A DNA stretch of 64,000 nucleotides from Mycolicibacterium grossiae (GTDB lineage: Bacteria > Actinomycetota > Actinomycetes > Mycobacteriales > Mycobacteriaceae): positions 3,658,001 to 3,722,000 of the forward strand of contig NZ_CP043474.1 in assembly GCF_008329645.1 (NCBI RefSeq), in the 5' to 3' direction. Below are positions 1-8,199 of this stretch, piece by piece. Numbering within the stretch: the first letter of the stretch is position 1; every line of letters starts with the position of its first letter. Under the pieces are notes generated by a model that was given only the letters and a program-made list of their open reading frames with translations, ran no database searches and was not told the DNA's origin. Made by a program: the position numbers and the translations under genes.

Positions 1-1
1 A

Positions 2-502
2 GACGCGATGCCCGCGGCGCCGCCGCCCGACGACATCCCCGACTTCAAGTCGGCGAGCAAGGTCTTCGACGATGCGAGCTTCCGCCAGTTCGACGAGTGG
101 GACGTGCGCATCGTGCCGCGCGACCAGCTGCAGCGGCTGCCCGGCAAGGCCAGCCAGCAGCAGGTCTGGTTCCGGCACCGCGACCCGCTGCCCGACGACC
201 CGGTGCTGCACATCTGCGCGCTGGCGTACCTCAGCGACCTGACGCTGCTGGGCTCGGCGCAGGTCAATCACATCGAGGAACGCAAGCACCTGATGGTGGC
301 GTCGCTGGACCACGCCATGTGGTTCATGCGCCCGTTCCGCGCCGACGAATGGATGCTGTACGACCAGTCCTCGCCGTCGGCGTGCGGCGGCCGCGCGCTG
401 ACCCAGGGCAAGCTGTTCAACCAGTACGGCGAGATGGTGGCGGCGGTCATGCAGGAGGGGCTGACCCGCTACCAGCGCGACTTCACCCCGTCGCGGTCGT
501 GA
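2..502 (+). CDS. tesB: Acyl-CoA thioesterase II (TesB), C-terminal part
   Basis: The 5' end lies outside the window; the last 166 residues are present. The protein hydrolyses acyl-CoA to free acid and CoA. The visible part is the second hot-dog half of TesB: the stretch around DHAMWFMRPFRADEWMLYDQ is the usual signature, followed by the conserved SACGGRALTQGKLFNQ segment that carries active-site residues of this half. The stop overlaps the GTG start of pdxT by 4 nt (GTGA), so the two are translationally coupled, as in other mycobacteria where tesB sits between pdxS and pdxT. Family assignment is firm; the physiological substrate cannot be read. Confidence 0.9.
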   Translation, partial: DAMPAAPPPDDIPDFKSASKVFDDASFRQFDEWDVRIVPRDQLQRLPGKASQQQVWFRHRDPLPDDPVLHICALAYLSDLTLLGSAQVNHIEERKHLMVASLDHAMWFMRPFRADEWMLYDQSSPSACGGRALTQGKLFNQYGEMVAAVMQEGLTRYQRDFTPSRS

Positions 503-1092
503 AGCCGCCCCGGGTCGGCGTCCTCGCGCTGCAGGGCGACACCCGCGAACACCTCGCCGCCCTGCGCGAGGCCGGCGCCGACGCGTGCACGGTCCGCCGC
601 CGAGAGGAACTCGACGCCGTCGACGCGCTGGTGATCCCGGGCGGGGAGTCCACCACGATGAGCCACCTGCTGCGCGAGCTGGACCTGTTGGAGCCGCTGC
701 GCGCCCGCCTGGCCGACGGCATGCCGGCCTACGGGTCGTGCGCCGGGATGATCCTGCTGGCCGGCGAGATCGTGGACGCGGGCGTGCCGGGCCGCGAGGC
801 GCTGCCGCTCGGCGGGCTCGACATCACGGTGCGACGCAACGCGTTCGGTCGCCAGGTCGACTCGTTCGAGGACGACATCGACTTCACCGGGCTCGACGGC
901 ACCGTGCACGCGGTCTTCATCCGCGCGCCGTGGGTCGAGCGGGTCGGCGACGGCGTCGAGGTGCTGGCGCGGGCCGCGGGTCACCCGGTCGCGGTGCGCC
1001 AGGGCCGCGTCGTCGCGACGGCATTCCACCCCGAGGTCACCGGTGACCGCCGGGTGCACCAGCTGTTCGTCGACTCCCTGACCTCTCGGTGA
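499..1092 (+). CDS. pdxT: Pyridoxal 5'-phosphate synthase glutaminase subunit PdxT
   Basis: PdxT hydrolyses glutamine and channels ammonia to PdxS for PLP synthesis. The 197-residue product is a class I glutaminase: oxyanion strand PGGEST near residues 48-52, nucleophile Cys81 in GSCAGM, and the His-x-Glu of AFHPE near the C terminus complete the Cys-His-Glu triad. GTG at 499 is preferred because it overlaps the tesB stop; a longer upstream reading of the frame is shadow sequence inside tesB. pdxS is expected just outside the window. The last 56 nt overlap the 3' end of the convergent CocE-type hydrolase gene. Confidence 0.95.
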   Translation: MKPPRVGVLALQGDTREHLAALREAGADACTVRRREELDAVDALVIPGGESTTMSHLLRELDLLEPLRARLADGMPAYGSCAGMILLAGEIVDAGVPGREALPLGGLDITVRRNAFGRQVDSFEDDIDFTGLDGTVHAVFIRAPWVERVGDGVEVLARAAGHPVAVRQGRVVATAFHPEVTGDRRVHQLFVDSLTSR

Positions 1093-2800
1093 GGATCGGC
1101 ACCAACAGGCGCGAAGACGACCGGACCGTATTGCGACTGCTGGTCCCGACCGTGGCGTGCCGAAAGTTCATGATCGCCGGCACCGACGGGTCCTGGTCGT
1201 CGCCGGCCAGGACGAGCCGTAGGCGGTCGCCGGCGGCGACGTGACGGGCGTTCGGCACGAGGGGGATGCGGTACTCGACGTCCTCACCGATCGGTACCGC
1301 CGTCGCGACGCGGCAGCGCAGGACCGGTGCGCCGGGGGTGCTGACGCTCTCGTCCACCTCGCGCAAGCTTGCGCGCAACCACCCCGACGTCACGTCGGAC
1401 TCCGTGCCATCGGCAGCGACGTGGCGAAGCGTGGCGATCCAAGCGGTGTCGGCGGCGGTGGCGGCTGCGACGAGGCGCAGTTCGATCTCTCCGACGAGGT
1501 CGAAGGGTTCGACGAACGCCTCGGTGGTCCAGCTGAGGTGCGACGGCGGGTCGATGGCGCTCGGCCGGGCGCGACCCAGCCCCGCCCCCAGCGTCAGGAA
1601 CGTCCGGGCGCCCGGCTCTCCCTCGGTGTCGGCGAGTAGGCCATCGGCGCGCAGGGCCAATTCCCGATGAGCCGTGGTCGGCGGCCAGGTGGCGCTCGAA
1701 CGCCATCCGTCGGTACCCGGCAGGGCGTAGCGAACCGGGTCGCCGTCGAGGATGCCGGTGTCGCGACCCTTGAGCCAGTGGTCGTACCAGGCCAGCGCCT
1801 CGACGTGCAAACTCTCCCACGGCCACGTCAGCCCGTACTCGCCGAGCATCCCGAGACGCACGTTCGGGTTGTGCGCCAACGCCTTCCACGCAACGAAGGT
1901 CGAAGGGAGGTGTAGCGGCACGTTCTGCCAGTCGCACCCGAGATAGACCGGGACGTCGACGTCGCGCAGCAGCGGCACCAGATCGCGCTCGTCCCACCAT
2001 GCGTCGCGCACCGGATGCTCGACGGTGACGGCGTGCCACAGGTCGTCCCAGGGATGTGGGTCGTGCGGCAGCTTGAGCAGCTGGTGCATGGTCGTCACCG
2101 CCGCCTCGCCATTCATGGTGCCGAAGCGGCGGTGCAGCGGTGGAAGGTGCAGCACCCGGCGAGCGAGGCGCAGCGCGGTGCTGCGCCAGAAACGATTCCC
2201 GCGCCCGGCCACGAGGCCCATCATCGACAGGAACGGCGTCACGAACGAGGCGCTGACCAGGCCGTGGTGCGACGAGGCCTCGAAGAGGTCCGCGGTCACC
2301 GCGAGCGGGAAGATCGCCCGCAGGTGCGGAGGCCGCTCGACGGCCGCCTCCAGCTGCGTCATCGCGAAGTAACTGATCCCGATCATGCCGACGTTGCCGT
2401 CGCACCACGGTTGGGCAGCTGCCCACTCGACCAGATCGTGCATGTCTCGGCGCTCGACGGCGTCGAAGAAGCCGAACTCGCCGCCCGAGCCGCCGGTGCC
2501 GCGGAGGTTCGCGATGACGTGGACGTAGCCGCGGGACACCCAGAACCGGGTGTCGCCCGCCTCGATGAAGCCCATCGGCGCACCGAGGTCCTGTATCTGG
2601 CGGGGGTAGGGCGACGCGGCGACGAGCACCGGGAAGCGGCCGTCCTCGGTGGGGCGGTGAACGTCGGCGCGCAACGTGATGCCGTCCCGCATCGGCACGG
2701 CGACGTCGAGGACGTGGTCGATGCCGTGGCGCGGCTCGCTGAGGTTTCGGTACGTACGGCCGGTCGTCTGCGGTCCGTTGAGCGTGGTCATGAGTTTCAC
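1037..2800 (-). CDS. CocE/NonD family (X-Pro dipeptidyl-peptidase S15-like) hydrolase
   Basis: The product of about 587 residues has the two-part S15/CocE layout. An N-terminal alpha/beta-hydrolase opens with a beta strand of the type VPMRDGITLRADVHRP, with the nucleophile serine in GISYFAM, and a C-terminal jelly-roll (around ATDTAWIATLRHVAADGTES) follows. Members hydrolyse esters or amides such as cocaine, glutaryl-7-ACA or Xaa-Pro peptides; the substrate here is not predictable. The start is GTG at 2800 or ATG at 2791; no clear Shine-Dalgarno supports either. It is divergent from a TetR gene with a near-perfect palindrome between them, so it is probably that regulator's target. Confidence 0.88.
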   Translation of the reverse strand: MKLMTTLNGPQTTGRTYRNLSEPRHGIDHVLDVAVPMRDGITLRADVHRPTEDGRFPVLVAASPYPRQIQDLGAPMGFIEAGDTRFWVSRGYVHVIANLRGTGGSGGEFGFFDAVERRDMHDLVEWAAAQPWCDGNVGMIGISYFAMTQLEAAVERPPHLRAIFPLAVTADLFEASSHHGLVSASFVTPFLSMMGLVAGRGNRFWRSTALRLARRVLHLPPLHRRFGTMNGEAAVTTMHQLLKLPHDPHPWDDLWHAVTVEHPVRDAWWDERDLVPLLRDVDVPVYLGCDWQNVPLHLPSTFVAWKALAHNPNVRLGMLGEYGLTWPWESLHVEALAWYDHWLKGRDTGILDGDPVRYALPGTDGWRSSATWPPTTAHRELALRADGLLADTEGEPGARTFLTLGAGLGRARPSAIDPPSHLSWTTEAFVEPFDLVGEIELRLVAAATAADTAWIATLRHVAADGTESDVTSGWLRASLREVDESVSTPGAPVLRCRVATAVPIGEDVEYRIPLVPNARHVAAGDRLRLVLAGDDQDPSVPAIMNFRHATVGTSSRNTVRSSSRLLVPILTERSGSRRTAGAPGGHR

Positions 2801-2804
2801 GCTA

Positions 2805-2824
2805 CGTTGACACTAGTCTCAACG
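2805..2824. promoter_or_regulatory. Likely TetR operator between CocE hydrolase and TetR genes
   Basis: CGTTGACACTAGTCTCAACG reads the same on both strands at 18 of 20 positions (CGTTGA-N8-TCAACG with an inner ACTAGT). It lies 4 nt upstream of the hydrolase's GTG and about 28 nt upstream of the regulator's start, the typical position for a shared TetR operator. Binding by the adjacent TetR is inferred. Confidence 0.7.
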
Positions 2825-2852
2825 CAACGAGAAACTCGGCTATGCTGCCGAG

Positions 2853-3461
2853 GTGCCGAAGAAGACGCCCCCCGGGCCTCGGGATGAGCGTGGCGTGCTG
2901 TCGGCGCGCATCCTTCGCGCCGCGCGCGACCAGTTCGCCGTGCACGGCTGGGCGGGCACGACGCTGCGTGCCGTCGCGCGAGCTGCCGACGTCGATCCCG
3001 CGCTCGTCTACCACTACTTCGGCTCGAAGGCCGGGCTGCTCGACGCAGCCACCGACCCGCCGTCCCGGTGGCTCGACGCCGTTGCGGCGAGTTGGACGGC
3101 GCCCATCGACGACCTCGGTGCGGTCCTGCTCCGCACGATGCTCGACGCCTGGGCCGACGACGAGATCGCCCCCGTGCTGCGGGCGGTGCTGCTTACGGCG
3201 GCGCACGACGACACGACGCGGGAAAAGCTGCGGCGCATCGTGGAGAGCAGCCTCATCGGGGTGTCCCGGCTCGGAGCGGACGACGAGGACCGGCTGCGGC
3301 GCAGTGCGTTGATCTCGTCGCAGGTCATCGGCTTGGCCCTGATGCGCTTCGTCTGGCGGGTGGAGCCGGTCGCGTCAATGAGTGACGACGAGCTGATCGC
3401 CGCCGCGGCCCCCACGCTGCAGCGCTACGCCGTCGACCCCTTGATCGACATCCGTCGGTGA
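2853..3461 (+). CDS. TetR/AcrR family transcriptional regulator
   Basis: A 202-residue one-component repressor. The N-terminal helix-turn-helix is clear (about residues 15-60): RILRAARDQFAVHGWAGTTL, then AVARAADVDPALVYHYFGSKAGLL. The C-terminal ligand domain is generic. The start is GTG at 2853. A -10-like TATGCT (2841-2846) ends 6 nt before it and there is no Shine-Dalgarno, so the mRNA may be leaderless. Divergent from the CocE-type hydrolase, which it probably controls along with itself through the palindrome at 2805-2824. The ligand is unknown. Confidence 0.9.
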   Translation: MPKKTPPGPRDERGVLSARILRAARDQFAVHGWAGTTLRAVARAADVDPALVYHYFGSKAGLLDAATDPPSRWLDAVAASWTAPIDDLGAVLLRTMLDAWADDEIAPVLRAVLLTAAHDDTTREKLRRIVESSLIGVSRLGADDEDRLRRSALISSQVIGLALMRFVWRVEPVASMSDDELIAAAAPTLQRYAVDPLIDIRR

Positions 3462-3547
3462 CGAGCCGACGGCGTTTCGGTGCACGCCCGGCGTCCACGT
3501 AGACTCGACGATCGGACTTCGAAGCACGATCGAGAGGTAGCGGCGCG

Positions 3548-4303
3548 ATGAGCGGCCATTCCAAGTGGGCGACCACCAAGCATCAGAAGGCCGTCAAGGA
3601 CGCGCGGCGTGGCAAGGAATTCGCCAAGCTGATCAAGAACATCGAGGTCGCCGCCCGCACCGGCGGCGGTGACCCGGCCGGCAACCCGACGCTCTACGAC
3701 GCCATCCAGAAGGCCAAGAAGACCTCGGTGCCCAACGACAACATCGAACGTGCCCGCAAGCGCGGCGCGGGCGAGGAGGCCGGCGGCGCCGACTGGCAGA
3801 CCATCATGTACGAGGGCTACGGCCCCAACGGCGTGGCCGTGCTGGTCGAGTGCCTGACCGACAACCGCAATCGGGCGGCCGGCGAGGTCCGCGTCGCGAT
3901 GACCCGCAATGGCGGCAACATGGCGGACCCGGGCTCGGTGGCCTACCTGTTCTCCCGCAAGGGCGTCGTGACGCTGGAGAAGAACGGCCTCACCGAGGAC
4001 GACGTGCTGGCGGCGGTGCTCGAGGCCGGCGCCGAGGAGATCAACGACCTCGGCGACGCGTTCGAGATCATCAGCGAGCCGACCGACCTGGTCGCCGTGC
4101 GCACCGCGCTGCAGGAGGCGGGCATCGACTACGACTCGGCCGACGCGAGCTTCCAGCCCTCGGTCACCGTGCCGGTGGACGTCGACGGGGCCCGCAAGGT
4201 GCTCAAGCTCATCGACGCCCTCGAGGACAGTGACGACGTGCAGGACGTGTTCTCCAACGTCGACATCCCCGACGACGTCGCGGCGCAACTCGACGAGGGC
4301 TGA
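3548..4303 (+). CDS. YebC/PmpR family regulatory protein
   Basis: 251 residues matching the YebC family over its whole length, beginning with the invariant MSGHSKWATTKHQKAVKDARR and containing KAKKTSVPNDNIERARKRG and YEGYGPNGVAVLVECLTDN. Family members were described as DNA-binding regulators, and some (YebC2-like) as factors aiding translation of proline-rich stretches; which applies here cannot be told. A -10-like TAGACT (3499-3504) and Shine-Dalgarno GAGAGG (3531-3536) precede the ATG. In mycobacteria it normally lies between pdxT and ruvC, as here. Convergent with the alpha/beta hydrolase, 9 nt apart. Confidence 0.93.
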   Translation: MSGHSKWATTKHQKAVKDARRGKEFAKLIKNIEVAARTGGGDPAGNPTLYDAIQKAKKTSVPNDNIERARKRGAGEEAGGADWQTIMYEGYGPNGVAVLVECLTDNRNRAAGEVRVAMTRNGGNMADPGSVAYLFSRKGVVTLEKNGLTEDDVLAAVLEAGAEEINDLGDAFEIISEPTDLVAVRTALQEAGIDYDSADASFQPSVTVPVDVDGARKVLKLIDALEDSDDVQDVFSNVDIPDDVAAQLDEG

Positions 4304-4312
4304 TCGCGCGCC

Positions 4313-5161
4313 TCACCGGGGTGACGGCCGCGCCGCGGTGAGGAAGGCCCCGATCTCGCGGGCCGTCCGCTCGGGCTGGTCCAGCATGACCAGCACCTTC
4401 GCGTCGTCGACGTAGCGCAGCGTCCCGCCGGTGAGGTCGGCGAGCGCCTCGGCGTGCGCCACGGGCATCACCCGGTTGCGGCTCCACAGCACCAGCACGT
4501 CACCACGGAAGTCGGCCAGCCGGCGCGTCGCGCGCACCAGGTCGCCGGCGTCGAAGCGGGTGCGCGCGTACTTCAGCAGGTCGCGGCGGATCCGCACGTC
4601 GGCCAGGCCGGGCGCGGTCCACGCGGTGACGACGTCCTGCGGAATCGAGCGGGCGGCCATCATCCCGAACATGAAGAATCGGTCGCGCAGCCACCGGATG
4701 CGCAACTGCCGCATCGCGAGCCCGGCCGTGCCGGTCGTGCGGGTGGCCAGCCAGGTGACCTTGCCCGGGAACCCGGGTGGGAAGTTGTCGAACGCCTCCG
4801 ACGGGCAGATCACCAGCCGTGCGACGCGCTGGTCGCGCCCGAGGTCGGTGAGGAACAGCGGACCGCCCCAATCGGTGACCACGAGCGTCACGCCGTCGAG
4901 GTCGAGGGCGTCGAAGAAGTCCGCGACGATGCCGACCATGCCGCGCAGCGCGAGGTCCGCGTCGGCGTCCATCGGGATCCGGTGCCCGCCCAGCGGAAGC
5001 ACCGGCAACAGGTAGCGGAAGCCGCTCGGCAGCAGGGGGAGTGCGAGGTCCCATTGCGTGTCGTTCATCAGCAGTCCGTGCAGCAGGACCACGGGCGGTC
5101 CCGCGGGGTCGCCCTCCTCGCGATACTCCAGCGTGCCCGCACCGACCCGAACCGCCTCCAT
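4313..5161 (-). CDS. Alpha/beta-fold hydrolase, haloalkane-dehalogenase-like but lacking the usual catalytic His
   Basis: 282 residues. The oxyanion strand VVLLHGLLMND lies near residues 25-35. The nucleophile elbow reads VVTDWGGP, i.e. an aspartate nucleophile of the haloalkane dehalogenase type (typically xQDWGG) rather than serine. Near the C terminus, where active relatives have GHFVQ.EQPE, this protein reads DDAKVLVMLDQPE, so valine stands where the base histidine is expected. It may therefore be a non-dehalogenating member or use another residue. Divergent from a TetR gene with repeated operator half-sites between them, suggesting induction by a hydrophobic ligand. Confidence 0.82.
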   Translation of the reverse strand: MEAVRVGAGTLEYREEGDPAGPPVVLLHGLLMNDTQWDLALPLLPSGFRYLLPVLPLGGHRIPMDADADLALRGMVGIVADFFDALDLDGVTLVVTDWGGPLFLTDLGRDQRVARLVICPSEAFDNFPPGFPGKVTWLATRTTGTAGLAMRQLRIRWLRDRFFMFGMMAARSIPQDVVTAWTAPGLADVRIRRDLLKYARTRFDAGDLVRATRRLADFRGDVLVLWSRNRVMPVAHAEALADLTGGTLRYVDDAKVLVMLDQPERTAREIGAFLTAARPSPR

Positions 5162-5172
5162 GGCGCCTCCAT

Positions 5173-5203
5173 TAGAACGTTGATTCTAGAACGTATGCTC
5201 TAG
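5173..5203. promoter_or_regulatory. Tandem operator-like repeats between hydrolase and TetR genes
   Basis: Two 14-nt direct repeats start TAGAACGT (5173 and 5187) and are followed by a third TAG. They also form overlapping inverted repeats: TAGAA-N6-TTCTA (5173-5188) and CTAGA-N8-TCTAG (5186-5203). This arrangement would let two TetR dimers bind side by side over the divergent promoters. Binding is inferred. Confidence 0.65.
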
Positions 5204-5224
5204 TGTGTTCGACGGGAGGCGATC

Positions 5225-5824
5225 TTGGCAAGGACCACACGGGAATCGATCCTGACCGCCGCGGCGGAACTGATGCGGCGCCGCGGGTACGCCGCGGTGG
5301 GGATGAAGGACGTCGTCGCGGCGTCCGGCGCGCCGATCGGCTCGCTGTACCACCACTTTCCAGGCGGCAAGGTGCAGCTCGCCCGCGAGGCGCTGGTCAA
5401 CGCTGGCGCCGCCTACGGCCTGCTCATCCCGACGCTCATCGACCCGCACGACGACCTCGGCGTCGCCATCGAGGCGGCGTTCGCGCAGGCCGCCGAGGAC
5501 ATGGCGGGCACCGGCTACGCCAACATGTGCCCGGTCGCGAGCGTGGCGGCCGAGGTGGCCGACACCGTCGACGAACTGCGCGCGGCATCAGCGGACGTGT
5601 TCGGGTCGTGGCTCGACGGCGGGACGGCGTACTTCACCGCCCGGGGGCTGTCACCGTCGGACGCCCGCGAGGTCACCGTCGCGCTGGTCGGCGCACTCGA
5701 GGGCGCCTTCGTGCTCGCGCGCACGCTGCGGAGCACCGAACCGCTGCTCGTCGCGGGCCGCGTCCTCGCGCGGGGCTACCGCGGCGTCGCATTGAGCGAC
5801 GCCGCGGCGCACCTGCCCGGCTGA
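5225..5824 (+). CDS. TetR/AcrR family transcriptional regulator
   Basis: 199 residues. The helix-turn-helix occupies about residues 6-52 (RESILTAAAELMRRRGY, VVAASGAPIGSLYHHFPGGK), with SLYHHFPGGKxxL as in the LmrA/YxaF-type TetR subgroup, which usually senses hydrophobic or aromatic compounds. Translation begins at TTG 5225 behind a GGGAGG Shine-Dalgarno (5214-5219). Divergent from the dehalogenase-like hydrolase and probably autoregulated through the repeats at 5173-5203. Convergent with the MscS-type channel gene. Confidence 0.9.
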   Translation: MARTTRESILTAAAELMRRRGYAAVGMKDVVAASGAPIGSLYHHFPGGKVQLAREALVNAGAAYGLLIPTLIDPHDDLGVAIEAAFAQAAEDMAGTGYANMCPVASVAAEVADTVDELRAASADVFGSWLDGGTAYFTARGLSPSDAREVTVALVGALEGAFVLARTLRSTEPLLVAGRVLARGYRGVALSDAAAHLPG

Positions 5825-5827
5825 CCG

Positions 5828-7063
5828 TCAGCCGCGGCCGTTGAACCGGGCCAGGTCGTCGCCGAACTGATCGACGCACCGCTCGTCGAAGGCCCGCGCA
5901 CGCTCCTCGGCCTCCGGGCTGCCGGAGAACAGGCTCGACGCCACCCGTGACGTCTCGCCGTCGCCGTGCGGCCGGTGGGTGATGGGCTCGTTGTCGGGCT
6001 CGTACTGCACCAGCCGCTGCATCGGCAGTGCGCCGCCCGCGCGCTGCAGCCAGTGCACCAAGCCCTCGCGCACCGCGCAGCGCAGGTCGAACAGTGCGCC
6101 GGCGTTGGGCGCGCTGACCACGATGCGCACGCGGACGACGCCGCCCACGGCGTCGGTCACCTGCAGCACGCCGCGGCGGCCGTCCCACTGGTCGCTGCGG
6201 GCCAGCAGCCGGTCCAGTTCGGCGCGCATCTCGTGGAACGGCACCCGGAAGTCCACGTCGAACTCGACGGCACCCATGATCTCGGTCGCGTTGCGGGTCC
6301 AATTCTCGAACGGGGTCGTGGTGAAGTAGGTCGACGGCAGCACCAGCCGACGTTCGTCCCACAGCCGCACCACCACGTAGGTGAGGGTGATCTCCTCGAT
6401 GCGGCCCCACCAGCGGCCCTCGTCGAGTTCCACGACGTCGCCGACGCGGATGGCCCCGGAGAACGCGATCTGCATGCCGGCGAACAGCGCACCGAGCGAC
6501 GTCTGCGCCGCCAGACCGGCGACCACCGACAGGACACCGGCCGAGGCGAACAGCGTGGTGCCGATGTCGGAGAACGCCGGGAACGTCATGAGGATCGCCG
6601 CGACGCCGAGCACCACGACGACCGCGATGGCGAGCCGGCGCAGCACCTCGACCTGCGTGCGCACCCGCCGCCACCGGCGGTCGGCGTCGGTGATCTCGTC
6701 GTCACCGCCGGCGAACCGCGAGATCGCACGGCGCTCGGCCACGAACACGAAACTGACCACCAGCCAGGTGAAGGTCGCGATGTTGACGATCAGCAGCGTG
6801 TGGTCCACCCACCCGCGCCAGGAATCCGAATCGTCGCTCGTCCGCTGCACGGCGATCTGTGCGGCCAGCACCGTCAGGGTGGCCCGTACCGGGAGACGGC
6901 TGTACGTCGCGACGTCGTCGACCACCGCGCTGCGCCGGCCGATGCGTCTCAGCACCCAGGTGAGGACCACCCCCACGAGATAGGCGATGACCACCGCACC
7001 TGCCACCCAGGCCAGGGTGACCGCGAGGTTGGTTGCAGACTCCAGTTCGTTCTCGTCGGGCAT
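5828..7063 (-). CDS. MscS-family small-conductance mechanosensitive channel
   Basis: 411 residues. Several hydrophobic segments occupy the first 200 residues (about 12-37, 88-110, 150-170, 175-200). They are followed by the MscS pore and beta domain: SAGVLSVVAGLAAQTSLGAL is the pore-lining helix, IRVGDVVELD and GRIEEITLTYVVVRLWDERR the beta domain, and PFENWTRN its end. A hydrophilic tail follows. The protein should open under membrane tension and release solutes during hypo-osmotic shock. The gene stands alone, convergent with the upstream TetR; its upstream region (7064-7208) shows no obvious operator. Confidence 0.9.
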   Translation of the reverse strand: MPDENELESATNLAVTLAWVAGAVVIAYLVGVVLTWVLRRIGRRSAVVDDVATYSRLPVRATLTVLAAQIAVQRTSDDSDSWRGWVDHTLLIVNIATFTWLVVSFVFVAERRAISRFAGGDDEITDADRRWRRVRTQVEVLRRLAIAVVVVLGVAAILMTFPAFSDIGTTLFASAGVLSVVAGLAAQTSLGALFAGMQIAFSGAIRVGDVVELDEGRWWGRIEEITLTYVVVRLWDERRLVLPSTYFTTTPFENWTRNATEIMGAVEFDVDFRVPFHEMRAELDRLLARSDQWDGRRGVLQVTDAVGGVVRVRIVVSAPNAGALFDLRCAVREGLVHWLQRAGGALPMQRLVQYEPDNEPITHRPHGDGETSRVASSLFSGSPEAEERARAFDERCVDQFGDDLARFNGRG

Positions 7064-7208
7064 TGCGTGAAATCAGCTCCCACGGATCGGGTTCGGCTTC
7101 GGTCGAGGCGGTGGAATGACACCGCCGTCACTCCCCATATCCGCCATGGCGGGAGTTCAATCTGCCCGTCGGGCCACGACGTCGTCACATCGTGCGCACA
7201 ATGACCCC

Positions 7209-7523
7209 GTGGCAGCGGTGACCGACCCCAACGGCGTGCAGTGGAACGTGCATCGGCGCTGGTGGCCGTTTCCCGACGTGACCGACGTCATCGACCTCGA
7301 CTGGTTCCTCCTCAGCCTCGTCGTCGCCGTGCCGTTCGTCGTGCTGTGGCCCGTCTGGTACGCCGCCAAGTTCTGCGGCGTCCGGTGGCGCATCGTCATC
7401 GAGCGGGACGGCACCCAGGTCGGCCACGAGCTGGTGCGCGGCTCGCGCCATGCGCGGGCCCGTGTCGCCGACCTGGCCCTGACCATCGCTGCGGGTCGCC
7501 GCTCCGGTCACTTCGTGCTGTGA
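7209..7523 (+). CDS. Conserved hypothetical small membrane protein
   Basis: 104 residues, not assigned to a family. It has an N-terminal segment NGVQWNVHRRWWPFPD, one strong membrane helix (about residues 30-53, LDWFLLSLVVAVPFVVLWPVWY), then a basic segment RWRIVIERDGTQVGHELVRG and a short tail. One helix with an extra beta-rich domain suggests a single-pass membrane protein. GTG 7209 was chosen because the segment before it has no membrane or domain features; the frame is open further upstream. It sits just before ruvC but is separated by the SOS-controlled ruvC promoter, so co-function is not implied. Confidence 0.65.
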   Translation: MAAVTDPNGVQWNVHRRWWPFPDVTDVIDLDWFLLSLVVAVPFVVLWPVWYAAKFCGVRWRIVIERDGTQVGHELVRGSRHARARVADLALTIAAGRRSGHFVL

Positions 7524-7579
7524 CGCTCTGACCCGGTGGGCGTGTCCCTGACCGCCACCGCGACGCCGGCGGGCTAGGA

Positions 7580-7595
7580 TCGAACAGCTGTTCGG
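7580..7595. promoter_or_regulatory. LexA/SOS box for ruvCAB
   Basis: TCGAACAGCTGTTCGG differs from the mycobacterial SOS consensus TCGAAC-N4-GTTCGA only at the last base. It directly follows a -10-like TAGGAT (7575-7580), so LexA bound here would cover the transcription start. ruvCAB is a known LexA-regulated operon in mycobacteria. Confidence 0.85.
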
Positions 7596-7626
7596 GCCGT
7601 GAGCGTTTCGAGTGAAGGGGAGTGGC

Positions 7627-8199
7627 GTGCGCGTGATGGGCGTCGACCCCGGGCTCACCCGGTGTGGCCTGTCGGTGATCCAGAGCGGGCGGGGACGGCA
7701 GGTCACCGCTCTCGACGTCGACGTCGTCCGGACCCCGTCCGACGACCCGCTGGCGCTGCGTCTGCTCACCATCAGCGACACCGTCGAACATTGGATGGAC
7801 ACGCACCTGCCCGACGTCGTCGCCATCGAGCGGGTGTTCGCCAACAACAACGCCAACACCGCGATGGGGACCGCGCAGGCCGGCGGCGTCATCGCGCTGG
7901 CGGCCGCCAAACGGGGCATCGACGTGCACTTCCACACCCCCAGCGAGGTCAAGGCCGCGGTGACCGGAAATGGTCGCGCGGACAAGGCCCAGGTCACCAC
8001 GATGATCACGAAGATCCTGGCGCTGCAGGCCAAGCCGACACCGGCCGACGCGGCCGACGCCCTGGCGCTGGCCATCTGTCACTGCTGGCGCGCGCCGATG
8101 ATCGCCCGGATGGCCGCGGCCGAGGCGCTGGCCGCCGAGCAGAAGCGCACGTACCAGGCCCGGCTGAAGGCCAAGCAGGTGTCGCGGAGCGCGCCGTGA
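7627..8199 (+). CDS. ruvC: Holliday junction endonuclease RuvC
   Basis: 190 residues. RuvC cuts Holliday junctions symmetrically after RuvAB branch migration. Catalytic acidic residues are visible: Asp7 in GVDPG, Glu68 in AIERVF, and Asp141/Asp144 in PADAADALA; the conserved FANNNANTAMGTAQAGG follows Glu68. GTG 7627 is preferred over the longer GTG at 7612 because the latter would place the Shine-Dalgarno AAGGGGAG (7615-7622) inside the coding sequence. It is the first gene of ruvC-ruvA-ruvB, overlaps ruvA by 4 nt, and is transcribed from the SOS-box promoter. Confidence 0.96.
   Translation: MRVMGVDPGLTRCGLSVIQSGRGRQVTALDVDVVRTPSDDPLALRLLTISDTVEHWMDTHLPDVVAIERVFANNNANTAMGTAQAGGVIALAAAKRGIDVHFHTPSEVKAAVTGNGRADKAQVTTMITKILALQAKPTPADAADALALAICHCWRAPMIARMAAAEALAAEQKRTYQARLKAKQVSRSAP

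Noticed and set aside
5173..5203. KstR-type operator (TNNAACNNGTTNNA) between hydrolase and TetR
   Set aside because: TAGAAC is present but the required GTT half is not correctly spaced; the repeats fit the adjacent TetR better.
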